Shown piece after piece: positions 8,259 through 15,253 of a stretch of 64,000 nucleotides of DNA. Origin of the DNA: CALBPI01 sp963922335 (GTDB lineage Bacteria > Pseudomonadota > Gammaproteobacteria > Steroidobacterales > Woeseiaceae); the NCBI GenBank assembly GCA_963922335.1, contig CAWUIB010000008.1, positions 1 through 64,000 on the forward strand, in the 5' to 3' direction. Position numbers and translations under genes: made by a program. Within the stretch, counting starts at the first letter, position 1, and each line of letters begins with the position of its first letter. Under the pieces are notes generated by a model that saw only the letters and a program-made list of their open reading frames with translations, was not told where the DNA came from and did not search any database.

Positions 8259-8755
8259 TTCGCCGCCTTCTGGTTGCAGCGGTCGGCGTACTGGTCGCTG
8301 CAACCACGTTCGCACATCAAGCGAAGGAAGCCGTCACCCAGGTACTGTTCAACGAGCGCACAGGCAACATTGAGGTGATGCACCGATTCTTGTTGCATGA
8401 CGCGGAGCACGCACTTCGCCGGGTGAAGGGCATCAATGCCGACCTGATGCGTTCTGAGGAATCGCGACAAGCGTTCGCGGACTATGCCCACGCGAACTTC
8501 AGTCTTCGAGATCAGGACGGCGAGCTACTGGCGCTGCGCAGTGTTGGACATGAGATCGAGGGGAAGTTTCTCTGGGTGTATGCCGAAGCACCAGCACGCT
8601 CGGATATCACCGCGCTCGAAATATCTCATGGAGCATTGCGTGACATCTGGCCGGATCAGGTCAATCTCGTGAACGTCGATCGGGGTGGGCAGTCCGAGTC
8701 CGCGCTCTTCGCGGCGGGAGCGACATCGATCCGGGTCGAAATCCCTGCTGACTAG
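8243..8755 (+). CDS. Small secreted protein of unknown function (DUF6702-like)
   Basis: A 170-residue protein starting at GTG 8243, inside the 3' end of the M1 peptidase gene, so the two are probably co-translated. An N-terminal hydrophobic signal (RRLLVAAVGVLVAATTFAHQ) is followed by a compact domain with EAVTQVLFNERTGNIEVMHRFLLHDAEHAL in two parts, several His residues, and a C-terminal strand-rich half. The pattern recalls small exported proteins often encoded next to M1 peptidases (DUF6702-like), but I cannot confirm the family. Linkage suggests a role with the peptidase or in the envelope; no catalytic motif is visible. Confidence 0.65.
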   Translation: MYRRVIRRLLVAAVGVLVAATTFAHQAKEAVTQVLFNERTGNIEVMHRFLLHDAEHALRRVKGINADLMRSEESRQAFADYAHANFSLRDQDGELLALRSVGHEIEGKFLWVYAEAPARSDITALEISHGALRDIWPDQVNLVNVDRGGQSESALFAAGATSIRVEIPAD

Positions 8756-8869
8756 CGCTCGACGACCGAGGTCGACGAACGAATCTATGTGTCGGACTGC
8801 CTTACACTCTCTCGCATCAGGCGCGGACTCGCTGTCAATTTTCTCATTCAATTCAATAGTTTACAATTC

Positions 8870-8885
8870 TGGCACGAAAACTGCT
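8870..8885 (+). promoter_or_regulatory. Sigma-54-type promoter of the PEP-CTERM gene
   Basis: TGGCACGAAAACTGCT matches the sigma-54 -24/-12 consensus (TGGCACG, four bases, TTGCW) with one mismatch. It has the same GG-GC spacing as the pilA promoter at 39680. It lies about 58 bases before the ATG of the PEP-CTERM gene. A direct repeat TCGACGA (8759-8765, 8772-8778) about 100 bases upstream could be an activator site. An overlapping sigma-70 -10-like TACAAT (8862-8867) is an alternative. Confidence 0.65.
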
Positions 8886-8942
8886 TCTAACCGTTCAATT
8901 AAATGCCATTTGCCCTCGGGCACGCTTTTCGGAGTTTAAGTA

Positions 8943-9560
8943 ATGAAATTGTTGACGAAAATCGCATCTGGAGCTGCTGCGATCGCGCTGTCGATGAGCG
9001 CGAACGCGTCTCTGATCGTGAACGGCGGTTTTGAAGATACCGACGTTAACGGCGGTAACGGCGGCTGGGAGTGGTATGACTCCTCAAACGTCGACGGTTG
9101 GGAAGGTAGCAACATCGAAATCTGGCAGGATTTCGGCAATATTGGCCCTTACGAAGGCAATCAGCATGCCGAGCTAAATGCACACCCGGGCAGCGGCGAT
9201 GCATTCTCAATCTTCCAGACGTTTGCGACCAACCCAGGCCAGGTCTACGAGCTGTTCTTCGCATACGGCGCACGCCGCAGTGACGACGAGTCGTTCCAAG
9301 TGCAATTGACGGGCGCAGGCAGCCTGCTGGACCGTCTGATGGACGACCACACCGTGAACAACTGGAGCACCTTCACCTACGTATTCACGGCTGACTCGAC
9401 CTCGACGACGCTAACCTTCACGTCAGTAACGCCGCGCGACGGCACTGTCGGCAACTTTCTCGACGGTGTGAGCGTTGTTAGCGTCCCGGCTCCAGGCACA
9501 CTCGCTCTGCTAGGTGGCGCGCTGATCGGCCTTGGACTGCGTCGCAGAAAAACAGCCTGA
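8943..9560 (+). CDS. PEP-CTERM sorting-domain protein with carbohydrate-binding-like domain
   Basis: A 205-residue exported protein. The signal peptide ends near MSANASLIVNGGFE. The mature part (NGGFE, GW, NIEIWQDF, HAELNAHPG, FQTFATNPGQVYELFFAYG) resembles the jelly-roll, DUF642/CBM-like modules common in PEP-CTERM proteins. The C-terminus has VPAPGTLALLGGALIGLGLRRRK: a PxP-like box, one membrane helix and a basic tail. This is the exosortase recognition signal. No exosortase is in the window. Its sigma-54-type promoter fits the PrsK/PrsR control known for PEP-CTERM genes. A strong terminator follows, so it is monocistronic. Likely a surface or extracellular-matrix protein. Confidence 0.88.
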   Translation: MKLLTKIASGAAAIALSMSANASLIVNGGFEDTDVNGGNGGWEWYDSSNVDGWEGSNIEIWQDFGNIGPYEGNQHAELNAHPGSGDAFSIFQTFATNPGQVYELFFAYGARRSDDESFQVQLTGAGSLLDRLMDDHTVNNWSTFTYVFTADSTSTTLTFTSVTPRDGTVGNFLDGVSVVSVPAPGTLALLGGALIGLGLRRRKTA

Positions 9561-9590
9561 TCACCAACAGCCACGGCTGATAGTCTCTCG

Positions 9591-9628
9591 ATACCCACTA
9601 GCTCGAATGAGCTAGTGGGTATTTTTTT
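9591..9628 (+). terminator. Rho-independent terminator after the PEP-CTERM gene
   Basis: A perfect 12-bp stem, ACCCACTAGCTC (9593-9604) with GAGCTAGTGGGT (9609-9620), has a GAAT loop and is followed by ATTTTTTT. The stem extends by two A-T pairs outward. Confidence 0.95.
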
Positions 9629-9649
9629 GCCCATCCGATAGCTATTGAA

Positions 9650-10888
9650 ATGACTGCAGAAGACAAATTATTCACAGCACGCAAGCCCGGCCCCGTGACG
9701 GAATCAGAGCGGATTGAGTATCTGGACCTGCTTCGTGGCTTTGCGGTCATGGCGATCTTCATCGTCAACATCAAGGCGATGGTGATGCCTTTCGCGTTCT
9801 ATATGAATGCGTCCTTGTGGCCATCGCAGACAGATCAGCTGATCGCGGTCGTGCAGAAATATCTTGTCGACGACAAATGGCGAACCACCTTTACTGCACT
9901 CTATGGTGCCGGGCTGATGATGATGTGGGACCGCATCTCGACGCGTGGCGGCACACGGGGCGTCTTGTTTCGACGCACAGCCTGGCTCACGTTATTCGGC
10001 GCCGTGCATCTGTTCGGACTATGGACCGGGGATATTCTTTTCCTTTACGGAGTGACCGGCTTTCTGGCCATTTTGTTCGTCAGGATGCGCGCTCGGACGC
10101 TTGCTGTAGTGGGACTGATTGTCCTTTTGCTGGGCACGCTCTGGTTGTGCGCGTTTTCAGCCGGTCCGGTTTTCGATCCGGCGTTGCGCGCCGAACTCAA
10201 GCCGATCTTCTGGGCGCCCTCCGTCGAGCAGATTGCAGATGAGGTTGCGCGTCAGAACGGGCCCATATGGCAGAGGCTGAGCAACCGCGTTCTCGAGGGC
10301 TTGGACTACCTGTTGTTCTATGTCGTGCTCGGCGGTTTTCTCCCCGTGACACTCGGCTTGATGTTGCTTGGGATGGCGTTCTACCGAACCGGTTTGTTAA
10401 AGGGCAGTTGGTCCATCCGCCGAACACTGCCACTGGCCGTTGCGCTGCTTTCAGGTGCATGGCTGCTCGATGGTTTGCAAATCAGCCAACTGAAATCGAG
10501 CGGCTATGACTTTGACGTTTACAGCCTGAACCAGTGGATGGCCTCTCTTGACGGCTATCTCGGTAGCCTCGGTTTTTGTTGTCTGGTATCGGTGCTCGCG
10601 AGCCTCGGCGTGCGGTTCAAAGCCGTTCAGGCAGTGGGGCGCATGGCATTCACCAATTACATTGCGTGCACACTGATCGGCACTACGCTGGGTGTTGGAC
10701 ATGGGTTCGGCCTGTACGGCGAGGCAAGCCTGACAACGCTGATGTTCATCGTGATTGCGACGTTAGTTGCCATGCTGCTCTGGTCCATGCTGTGGTTGCG
10801 GCAGTTCCGGTTTGGGCCGCTGGAATGGCTCTGGCGATCATTAGTCTACGGCGGTTTCCAACCGATACGCCGGGCGCGGCAAGCCTAA
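9650..10888 (+). CDS. DUF418-family multi-spanning membrane protein
   Basis: A 412-residue inner-membrane protein starting with ATG 9650. The N-terminal phrase RIEYLDLLRGFAVMAIFIVNI is the hallmark of the DUF418 family (COG2311). About nine or ten hydrophobic segments follow. The C-terminal DUF418 part includes VGRMAFTNYIACTLIGTT and ends in GPLEWLWRSLVYG. The DLLRGF motif is shared with acyltransferase-3 type proteins, but no substrate is established for DUF418. It lies 22 bases past a strong terminator, so it should have its own promoter, though none is obvious. Confidence 0.88.
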   Translation: MTAEDKLFTARKPGPVTESERIEYLDLLRGFAVMAIFIVNIKAMVMPFAFYMNASLWPSQTDQLIAVVQKYLVDDKWRTTFTALYGAGLMMMWDRISTRGGTRGVLFRRTAWLTLFGAVHLFGLWTGDILFLYGVTGFLAILFVRMRARTLAVVGLIVLLLGTLWLCAFSAGPVFDPALRAELKPIFWAPSVEQIADEVARQNGPIWQRLSNRVLEGLDYLLFYVVLGGFLPVTLGLMLLGMAFYRTGLLKGSWSIRRTLPLAVALLSGAWLLDGLQISQLKSSGYDFDVYSLNQWMASLDGYLGSLGFCCLVSVLASLGVRFKAVQAVGRMAFTNYIACTLIGTTLGVGHGFGLYGEASLTTLMFIVIATLVAMLLWSMLWLRQFRFGPLEWLWRSLVYGGFQPIRRARQA

Positions 10889-11031
10889 ACAAGCCGTTAC
10901 GGGTGAGCTCTCCGTTCATCTGATTACGTTTACTCCTGTGAGGGCCGGGCGCCCTCGGTGCGAGACAGCGACGCTGTTCCGCGCGTAGTGAAAGGCAGAG
11001 CGCCCGCATTAAACGCCGGGCGCCTCCTGCA

Positions 11032-11262
11032 CTATTCGCTATGTGACCATCGAAACTGGAATTCCAGCTCTTCTTCGCCATCGCCGACTTCATGCTCTAT
11101 TGTGAAGCGCGCCCTAACTGGCACATATATGCGTTCGCCAGCTACCTGGATTTCGAAGGGCTTGCCGGTCTTCATGCAATCAACCAGACGCTCCAGCTTG
11201 CGAATATTCTCATCGTCCGAGTATTCCTTCTCAACATCACGAGTTCGGTTGCTTTGGCTCAT
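11032..11262 (-). CDS. amphi-Trp domain small protein
   Basis: A 76-residue protein; ATG at 11262 (MSQSNRTRDVEKEY) is preferred over an upstream ATG at 11307, which adds a hydrophobic, non-conserved stretch. The order of elements is characteristic of the amphi-Trp family: DVEKEYSDDENIRKLERLVDC split into a helix, GKPFEIQVAGERIYVP as a beta hairpin, and the ending EEELEFQFRW with the conserved Trp. Members are usually encoded singly and their function is unknown. It stands alone between DUF418 and the tetR-type gene. Confidence 0.72.
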   Translation of the reverse strand: MSQSNRTRDVEKEYSDDENIRKLERLVDCMKTGKPFEIQVAGERIYVPVRARFTIEHEVGDGEEELEFQFRWSHSE

Positions 11263-11468
11263 AGTCCGCTCCGGCATTACTAAGACGCTGCATACCAACA
11301 CACGCACATGACAACTGCGTTTCAGGCGATGTCCGACCGCAAGCTAAGTGAGCGGTGGTACAAGAAGAAGCTTGTGATGCGAGCTGTGAGTCATCACAAC
11401 GCAGCGTGTATTCCATCATTTGCAGCCAGAACCCTGTGTAATCGGGGAAGCACGTGTGCCCCCCTACC

Positions 11469-12059
11469 TTAGCTCTGCATGCCGGCGATCACGCTCTCAA
11501 CAACACGTTCGGTGACCTGGGTTGCCCCATCGGTCCCCGACAGGCTGAGCTTACCCGTAACGCCAAGGTGGCAGACGCCATGGACGCCCGCCCAAAGCGC
11601 AGCGGCCGACACGTCGGCGCGCGGTGTATCGGTCGCCTGGCTGAGTAGTTCAGAAATCCACAGAAAGATCGCGTCGGTTTGATCGGTCAATGCGCCGGGA
11701 GGTTTATCGGGGTCGGGCATGGTGTGCTCAAACGCGAGCCGCCACAGTCCGGGATGTGCCATCGCGTACTCGGTGTAGACGCGGGCAACCGCCTTGAGCT
11801 TCTCGACAGCGTCGGTCAGGTCCTTTGTCTCACGGTCCATACGCTGGCGGATTTCGGCCACAGTGCCGACGTTCACAGCGAGGATCAGATGGTCGAAGCT
11901 ATCGAAGAGTTGGTAGAGCGTACCCGGCGTGTAGCCGATTCGCTTGGCCACGGCGCGAGCCGACAGCGCCTGCACGCCCTTGCCGCGGATGATCGCCCTG
12001 GCTGCTCGAAGGCTCATTTCGCGCAATTCGTCGCGCGTGTGGTCACTTCGCCGGCCCAT
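11469..12059 (-). CDS. TetR/AcrR-family transcriptional regulator
   Basis: A 196-residue repressor. The frame extends 70 residues upstream, but those lack TetR character; ATG 12059 gives MGRRSDHTRDELREMSLRAA. The N-terminal helix-turn-helix reads VQALSARAVAKRIGYTPGTLYQLF (in two parts, residues about 30-53), as in the family. The C-terminal ligand domain (AHPGLWRLAFEHTMPDP, AALWAGVHGVCHLG) resembles the TetR_C_13/WHG type. It is divergent from a VIT/vWA gene, and three 15-bp palindromes lie between them (12100-12187). The first sits where it could also block tetR transcription, so self-regulation is likely. The ligand is unknown. Confidence 0.9.
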   Translation of the reverse strand: MGRRSDHTRDELREMSLRAARAIIRGKGVQALSARAVAKRIGYTPGTLYQLFDSFDHLILAVNVGTVAEIRQRMDRETKDLTDAVEKLKAVARVYTEYAMAHPGLWRLAFEHTMPDPDKPPGALTDQTDAIFLWISELLSQATDTPRADVSAAALWAGVHGVCHLGVTGKLSLSGTDGATQVTERVVESVIAGMQS

Positions 12060-12099
12060 GTTCAATTTTTCCGAACCAAAATAGGAGCTTACCAAATTA

Positions 12100-12187
12100 T
12101 TGAACGCTGTTAAATTCTCTGGTAGCGTTATTAAACGCCGTTCATTTTCTCGGCTATTTATTTGGCCTTTTATTGAACGTCGTTTAA
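12100..12187. promoter_or_regulatory. Three copies of a 15-bp palindrome, probable TetR operators
   Basis: Copies are TTGAACGCTGTTAAA (12100-12114), TTAAACGCCGTTCAT (12131-12145) and TTGAACGTCGTTTAA (12173-12187). The consensus TTRAACGYYGTTYAA is close to self-complementary; the third copy pairs perfectly around its centre base. Start-to-start distances are 31 and 42 bases, about three and four helical turns, so all lie on the same DNA face. The array fills the gap between the divergent tetR-type and VIT/vWA genes, with the last copy 17 bases before the latter's ATG. Confidence 0.75.
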
Positions 12188-12204
12188 TTAAATGGAGTGG
12201 CATC

Positions 12205-14268
12205 ATGACTAGCACTAGAAAACCATCAGTTTGGCAAGTCGCGATCGGCGGCCTGCTGTCTCTGTTCACGCTGGGGTCAGCCGAGGCTGCGGGCTTACTG
12301 ACCCCAGTCGGTCAGAACACGTCCCTTGCCATCGAGGACCATGCGGTCCGCGTTGTTGTTGAAGACGGCTACGTCGTCACCGAGGTCGAACAGACCTTCT
12401 CGAACGCGGGCGGCAACGATGTCGAGGCCATCTACTCTTTCCCTGTGCCCGAGCACGCCTCAGTGGGTGAATTCACCTACTGGATCGACGGTCAACCAGT
12501 CACGGGTGAGGTTGTCGAACGACAACAAGCGCGAGACATCTACGAGGCCGAGAAGTCCGCAGGACGAGAAACCGCCCTCGTTGAGAAAAACGAATACAAG
12601 ACATTTGAGATCAGCGTCTACCCGGTACGAGCGGGACAAGACGTCCGCACGCGGTTGGTGTACTTGCAAACCGCGCACACCGATACGGGCGTTGGCCGAT
12701 ACGTCTATCCCCTCGCGGAGGGCGGCGTCGACGAAGTCCAGAACTCGTTCTGGGAAATGAGAGATGCAGTCAACGGCACGTTCTCGTTTGACCTTGAACT
12801 GAAATCCTCATATCCCGTCGATGCGGTTCGGGTGCCCGATCAACCCGGCGCCACGACCACACAGCTGGATGCCGGACACTGGCGTGTGGCGCTGGGATCA
12901 ACCGGTGGCACTGCCGCCGATCTCGACGAACAAATCGCCGCGATCGAAGCCGAAGCGCCTGTGCCGGTCGCGGGTGAGGTCAGACTCGATACCGACGTGG
13001 TGGTCTACTGGCGACACACCGCCAACCTCCCCGGCTCTGTCGACCTTGTCACCTACAAGCCTGACGCGGACAGTCGTGGCACCTTCATGCTGACCTTAAC
13101 TCCCGGCGACGATTTACCCGTCATCACAACCGGGCGTGACTGGACCTTCGTTCTCGATACCTCGGGTTCGATGCAGGGTAAGTTCGCCACGCTTGCCGAG
13201 GGCGTTGAACGCGCACTCGGAGAGCTTCAGCAGAATGACCGCTTCCGAATCTTTGCGTTCGACAACAGCGCGCGCGAAATGACGCCAGGTTTCGTGGCCG
13301 CGACGCCAGAGGCGGTCCAGCAATACATCAACCAGGTCCGAGCGTTGACTGCCGGAGGTGGTACTAATCTGCACGAGGGCTTGCGAGTCGCCCTGAAGAA
13401 GCTCGACGATGATCGTCCGAGTGGCGTGATCCTCGTGACGGATGGTGTCGCCAACGTAGGTGTGACGCAGAAACGGAAGTTCCTCGAGATGCTGGAAGCG
13501 CGTGACGTCCGTCTGTTCACGTTCATCATGGGCAACAGTGCCAACCGCCCCTTGCTCGAGGCAATGACGGAAGTCTCTGATGGCTTCGCCGTGTCCGTCT
13601 CAAACAGCGACGATATCGTCGGTCGTTTGAAGCTGGCCGTCGGCAAGCTGGTTCACCACAGCATGAACAATGTCGACATCGACATAGATGGCGTCCGCGT
13701 CTCTGACGTGCAACCTCAACGACTGGGCAGCGTCTACTATGGCGAACAGATGGTGCTCATGGGGCACTACTGGAAAGGGGGTACAGCATCGGTCGAGGTG
13801 AGCGCCAGCGTGGCCGGGCAGGAAGTCCGTTACCAGACCAAGGTTCAACTGCCGAATACAGCCACCGACAACCCCGAGCTTGAACGCCTCTGGGGCTACC
13901 GCACCATCGAGTCGCTGGAGCGCCAGCTTGACTACTTCGGTGAGAACGCCGATGTCTCCGACGCGATCCGGGATCTCGCTATCGAGTACGGCCTGGTCAC
14001 CGACTACACCTCGATGATCGTGCTGCGAGACGACGTGTTCGATGCGATGAACATCGAACGCAAGAACCGCGACCGTGTGAGCAATGAGCGTCAAGCCCGA
14101 GCGAAACGTGCCGAACGCGGCCCCGTCAACCGGCGCGCGGATGAATCGCAACCCATGTACACGCAACCGCGCCCGAGCACCGGTGGCGGTGGCTCCGTGG
14201 GCATCGTGATGCTACTGGGACTGGCGTTGGTCGGTATGTTCCGACGCCTTGCCGCGAACCGGAAGTAG
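12205..14268 (+). CDS. VIT and vWA domain surface protein with C-terminal membrane tail
   Basis: A 687-residue exported protein. ATG 12205 has GGAGTGG just upstream and begins a signal peptide (QVAIGGLLSLFTLGSAEA). Residues about 30-155 form a VIT domain (VEQTFSNAGGNDVEAIYSFP, then GEVVERQQARDIYE). A vWA domain covers about 312-490 with the MIDAS residues DTSGSM (318-323), GGGTNLHEG and ILVTDG. A Pro/Gly-rich linker then leads to GGGGSVGIVMLLGLALVGMF plus a basic end, a GlyGly-CTERM-like sorting tail. Relatives in marine proteobacteria carry an LPxTG sortase signal instead. Neither sortase nor rhombosortase is encoded here. Likely an adhesion or surface protein, repressed by the divergent TetR. 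Confidence 0.88.
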   Translation: MTSTRKPSVWQVAIGGLLSLFTLGSAEAAGLLTPVGQNTSLAIEDHAVRVVVEDGYVVTEVEQTFSNAGGNDVEAIYSFPVPEHASVGEFTYWIDGQPVTGEVVERQQARDIYEAEKSAGRETALVEKNEYKTFEISVYPVRAGQDVRTRLVYLQTAHTDTGVGRYVYPLAEGGVDEVQNSFWEMRDAVNGTFSFDLELKSSYPVDAVRVPDQPGATTTQLDAGHWRVALGSTGGTAADLDEQIAAIEAEAPVPVAGEVRLDTDVVVYWRHTANLPGSVDLVTYKPDADSRGTFMLTLTPGDDLPVITTGRDWTFVLDTSGSMQGKFATLAEGVERALGELQQNDRFRIFAFDNSAREMTPGFVAATPEAVQQYINQVRALTAGGGTNLHEGLRVALKKLDDDRPSGVILVTDGVANVGVTQKRKFLEMLEARDVRLFTFIMGNSANRPLLEAMTEVSDGFAVSVSNSDDIVGRLKLAVGKLVHHSMNNVDIDIDGVRVSDVQPQRLGSVYYGEQMVLMGHYWKGGTASVEVSASVAGQEVRYQTKVQLPNTATDNPELERLWGYRTIESLERQLDYFGENADVSDAIRDLAIEYGLVTDYTSMIVLRDDVFDAMNIERKNRDRVSNERQARAKRAERGPVNRRADESQPMYTQPRPSTGGGGSVGIVMLLGLALVGMFRRLAANRK

Positions 14269-14360
14269 ATAGCGACCGGCGGGCGTCCTCCGAGTGAGGG
14301 CGCCCGCTCGCCTCGTCGAACCGAGAGGTTCGAACCAAGACTTCAAGGAAGGCAAACAAA

Positions 14361-14389
14361 AAGGGTCCGCAAGGGACCCTTTTCTTATT
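14361..14389. terminator. Bidirectional terminator between VIT/vWA gene and tRNA-Arg
   Basis: The stem is AAGGGTCC (14361-14368) with GGACCCTT (14374-14381). It is followed by TTCTTATTT on the plus strand. On the minus strand it is followed by TTTGTTT after the stem's own Ts. It can end transcription from both sides. Confidence 0.85.
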
Positions 14390-14466
14390 TGGCGCGCCTG
14401 GAAGGATTCGAACCTCCGACCGCCTGGTTCGTAGCCAGGTACTCTATCCAGCTGAGCTACAGGCGC
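14390..14466 (-). tRNA. tRNA-Arg(ACG)
   Basis: A 77-nt cloverleaf with acceptor stem GCGCCTG/CAGGCGC, D-arm TAGCTCAGCTGGATAGAG, anticodon stem CCTGG/CCAGG around loop CTACGAA (anticodon ACG), and T-arm GGAGGTTCGAATCCTTCC. CCA is encoded. It follows tRNA-Ser and csrA on the same strand, an order also known in Escherichia and Pseudomonas. Confidence 0.96.
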
Positions 14467-14545
14467 GTGTTTTGTGTTCCGGACATGTGTCCGCTGAACA
14501 GGCCGTGCATTATAGAAGTGCTGCCTATCCAAGGCCAGAAAAAAG

Positions 14546-14636
14546 TGGCGGAGAGAGAGGGATTCGAACCCTCGATGGGCTATTAACCCATACTCCCTTA
14601 GCAGGGGAGCGCTTTCGACCACTCAGCCATCTCTCC
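14546..14636 (-). tRNA. tRNA-Ser(GCT)
   Basis: A 91-nt tRNA with a long variable arm typical of serine. The acceptor stem GGAGAGA pairs with TCTCTCC, the anticodon loop CTGCTAA carries GCT, and the T-arm is GAGGGTTCGAATCCCTC. CCA is encoded. It sits 80 bases after csrA. Confidence 0.96.
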
Positions 14637-14716
14637 GGTTCTGGTCATCCGGCTCGCGGCCGGCCGCAGAGTTTAAGTCACTGGTGGGTGTAGGGTAAAG
14701 ACGTGCCGCGAATTGA

Positions 14717-14917
14717 TTACTCGCACGCAGCGGCAGCAGGCCCTTCGTCCGTTGACTCGTTCTGAATTCGCTCAAAAATTTCCTGTCTGTGGACGGATAC
14801 ATCCTTGGGTGCGTTAATGCCCAGGCGAATCTGGTTGCCTTTGACGCCCAGCACTGTGACCGAAACGTCTTCGCCGATGACTACGGTTTCCCCAACCCGT
14901 CGGGTCAGAATCAACAT
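14717..14917 (-). CDS. csrA: Carbon storage regulator CsrA
   Basis: A 66-residue RNA-binding protein that controls translation of target mRNAs by binding GGA motifs. ATG 14917 follows a purine-rich ribosome site (GGGAGAG). An upstream in-frame ATG at 14992 adds a stretch not found in CsrA and is rejected. The core is canonical: MLILTRRVGETVVIGEDVSV, GVKGNQIRLGINAP, then VHRQEIFERIQ. The C-terminal tail is acidic and Ala-rich. It lies between alaS upstream and tRNA-Ser downstream, the usual gammaproteobacterial order. Confidence 0.97.
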   Translation of the reverse strand: MLILTRRVGETVVIGEDVSVTVLGVKGNQIRLGINAPKDVSVHRQEIFERIQNESTDEGPAAAACE

Positions 14918-15253
14918 GAAGCTCTCTCCCTTTCTTCGGCTACAGCCTCTCCGTGGCTGCGACCATTCCAGACTCGCGAAACGGGCAAGCATCTCAACAT
15001 GCCCACTGAGTATCGTCTGTCTATTTCCGCTAGTACTGTCACATCGTCCCTAAAAATTTCGAACTTGTTCTATGACAGCGCTAACAATGCACACACCTTG
15101 AGCACTATTTGCCCGAGACCGCCGAATTAGATCGTAAAGAAATGGATAATGCAAAGGTAAAATCGAAATTTATCGCCTTGTAACACTCTGAAAATTTGGG
15201 GAATTTATTCCCGCACTCAGGGAAAGTCGGTATACCCGTTCCCTTGGTAACAA
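14918..15253 (-). other. 336-bp leader between alaS and csrA
   Basis: No gene seen. The half nearest alaS is AT-rich and probably holds csrA promoters, but I could not pick one with correct spacing. A small 5-bp hairpin (GGGAA/TTCCC, 15199-15212) lies 41 bases past the alaS stop and lacks a T-run. The csrA ribosome site is at its other end. Confidence 0.5.

Noticed and set aside
14918..14992. 25-residue N-terminal extension of CsrA
   Set aside because: CsrA begins at MLILTRR in all known members, and a ribosome site precedes that ATG.
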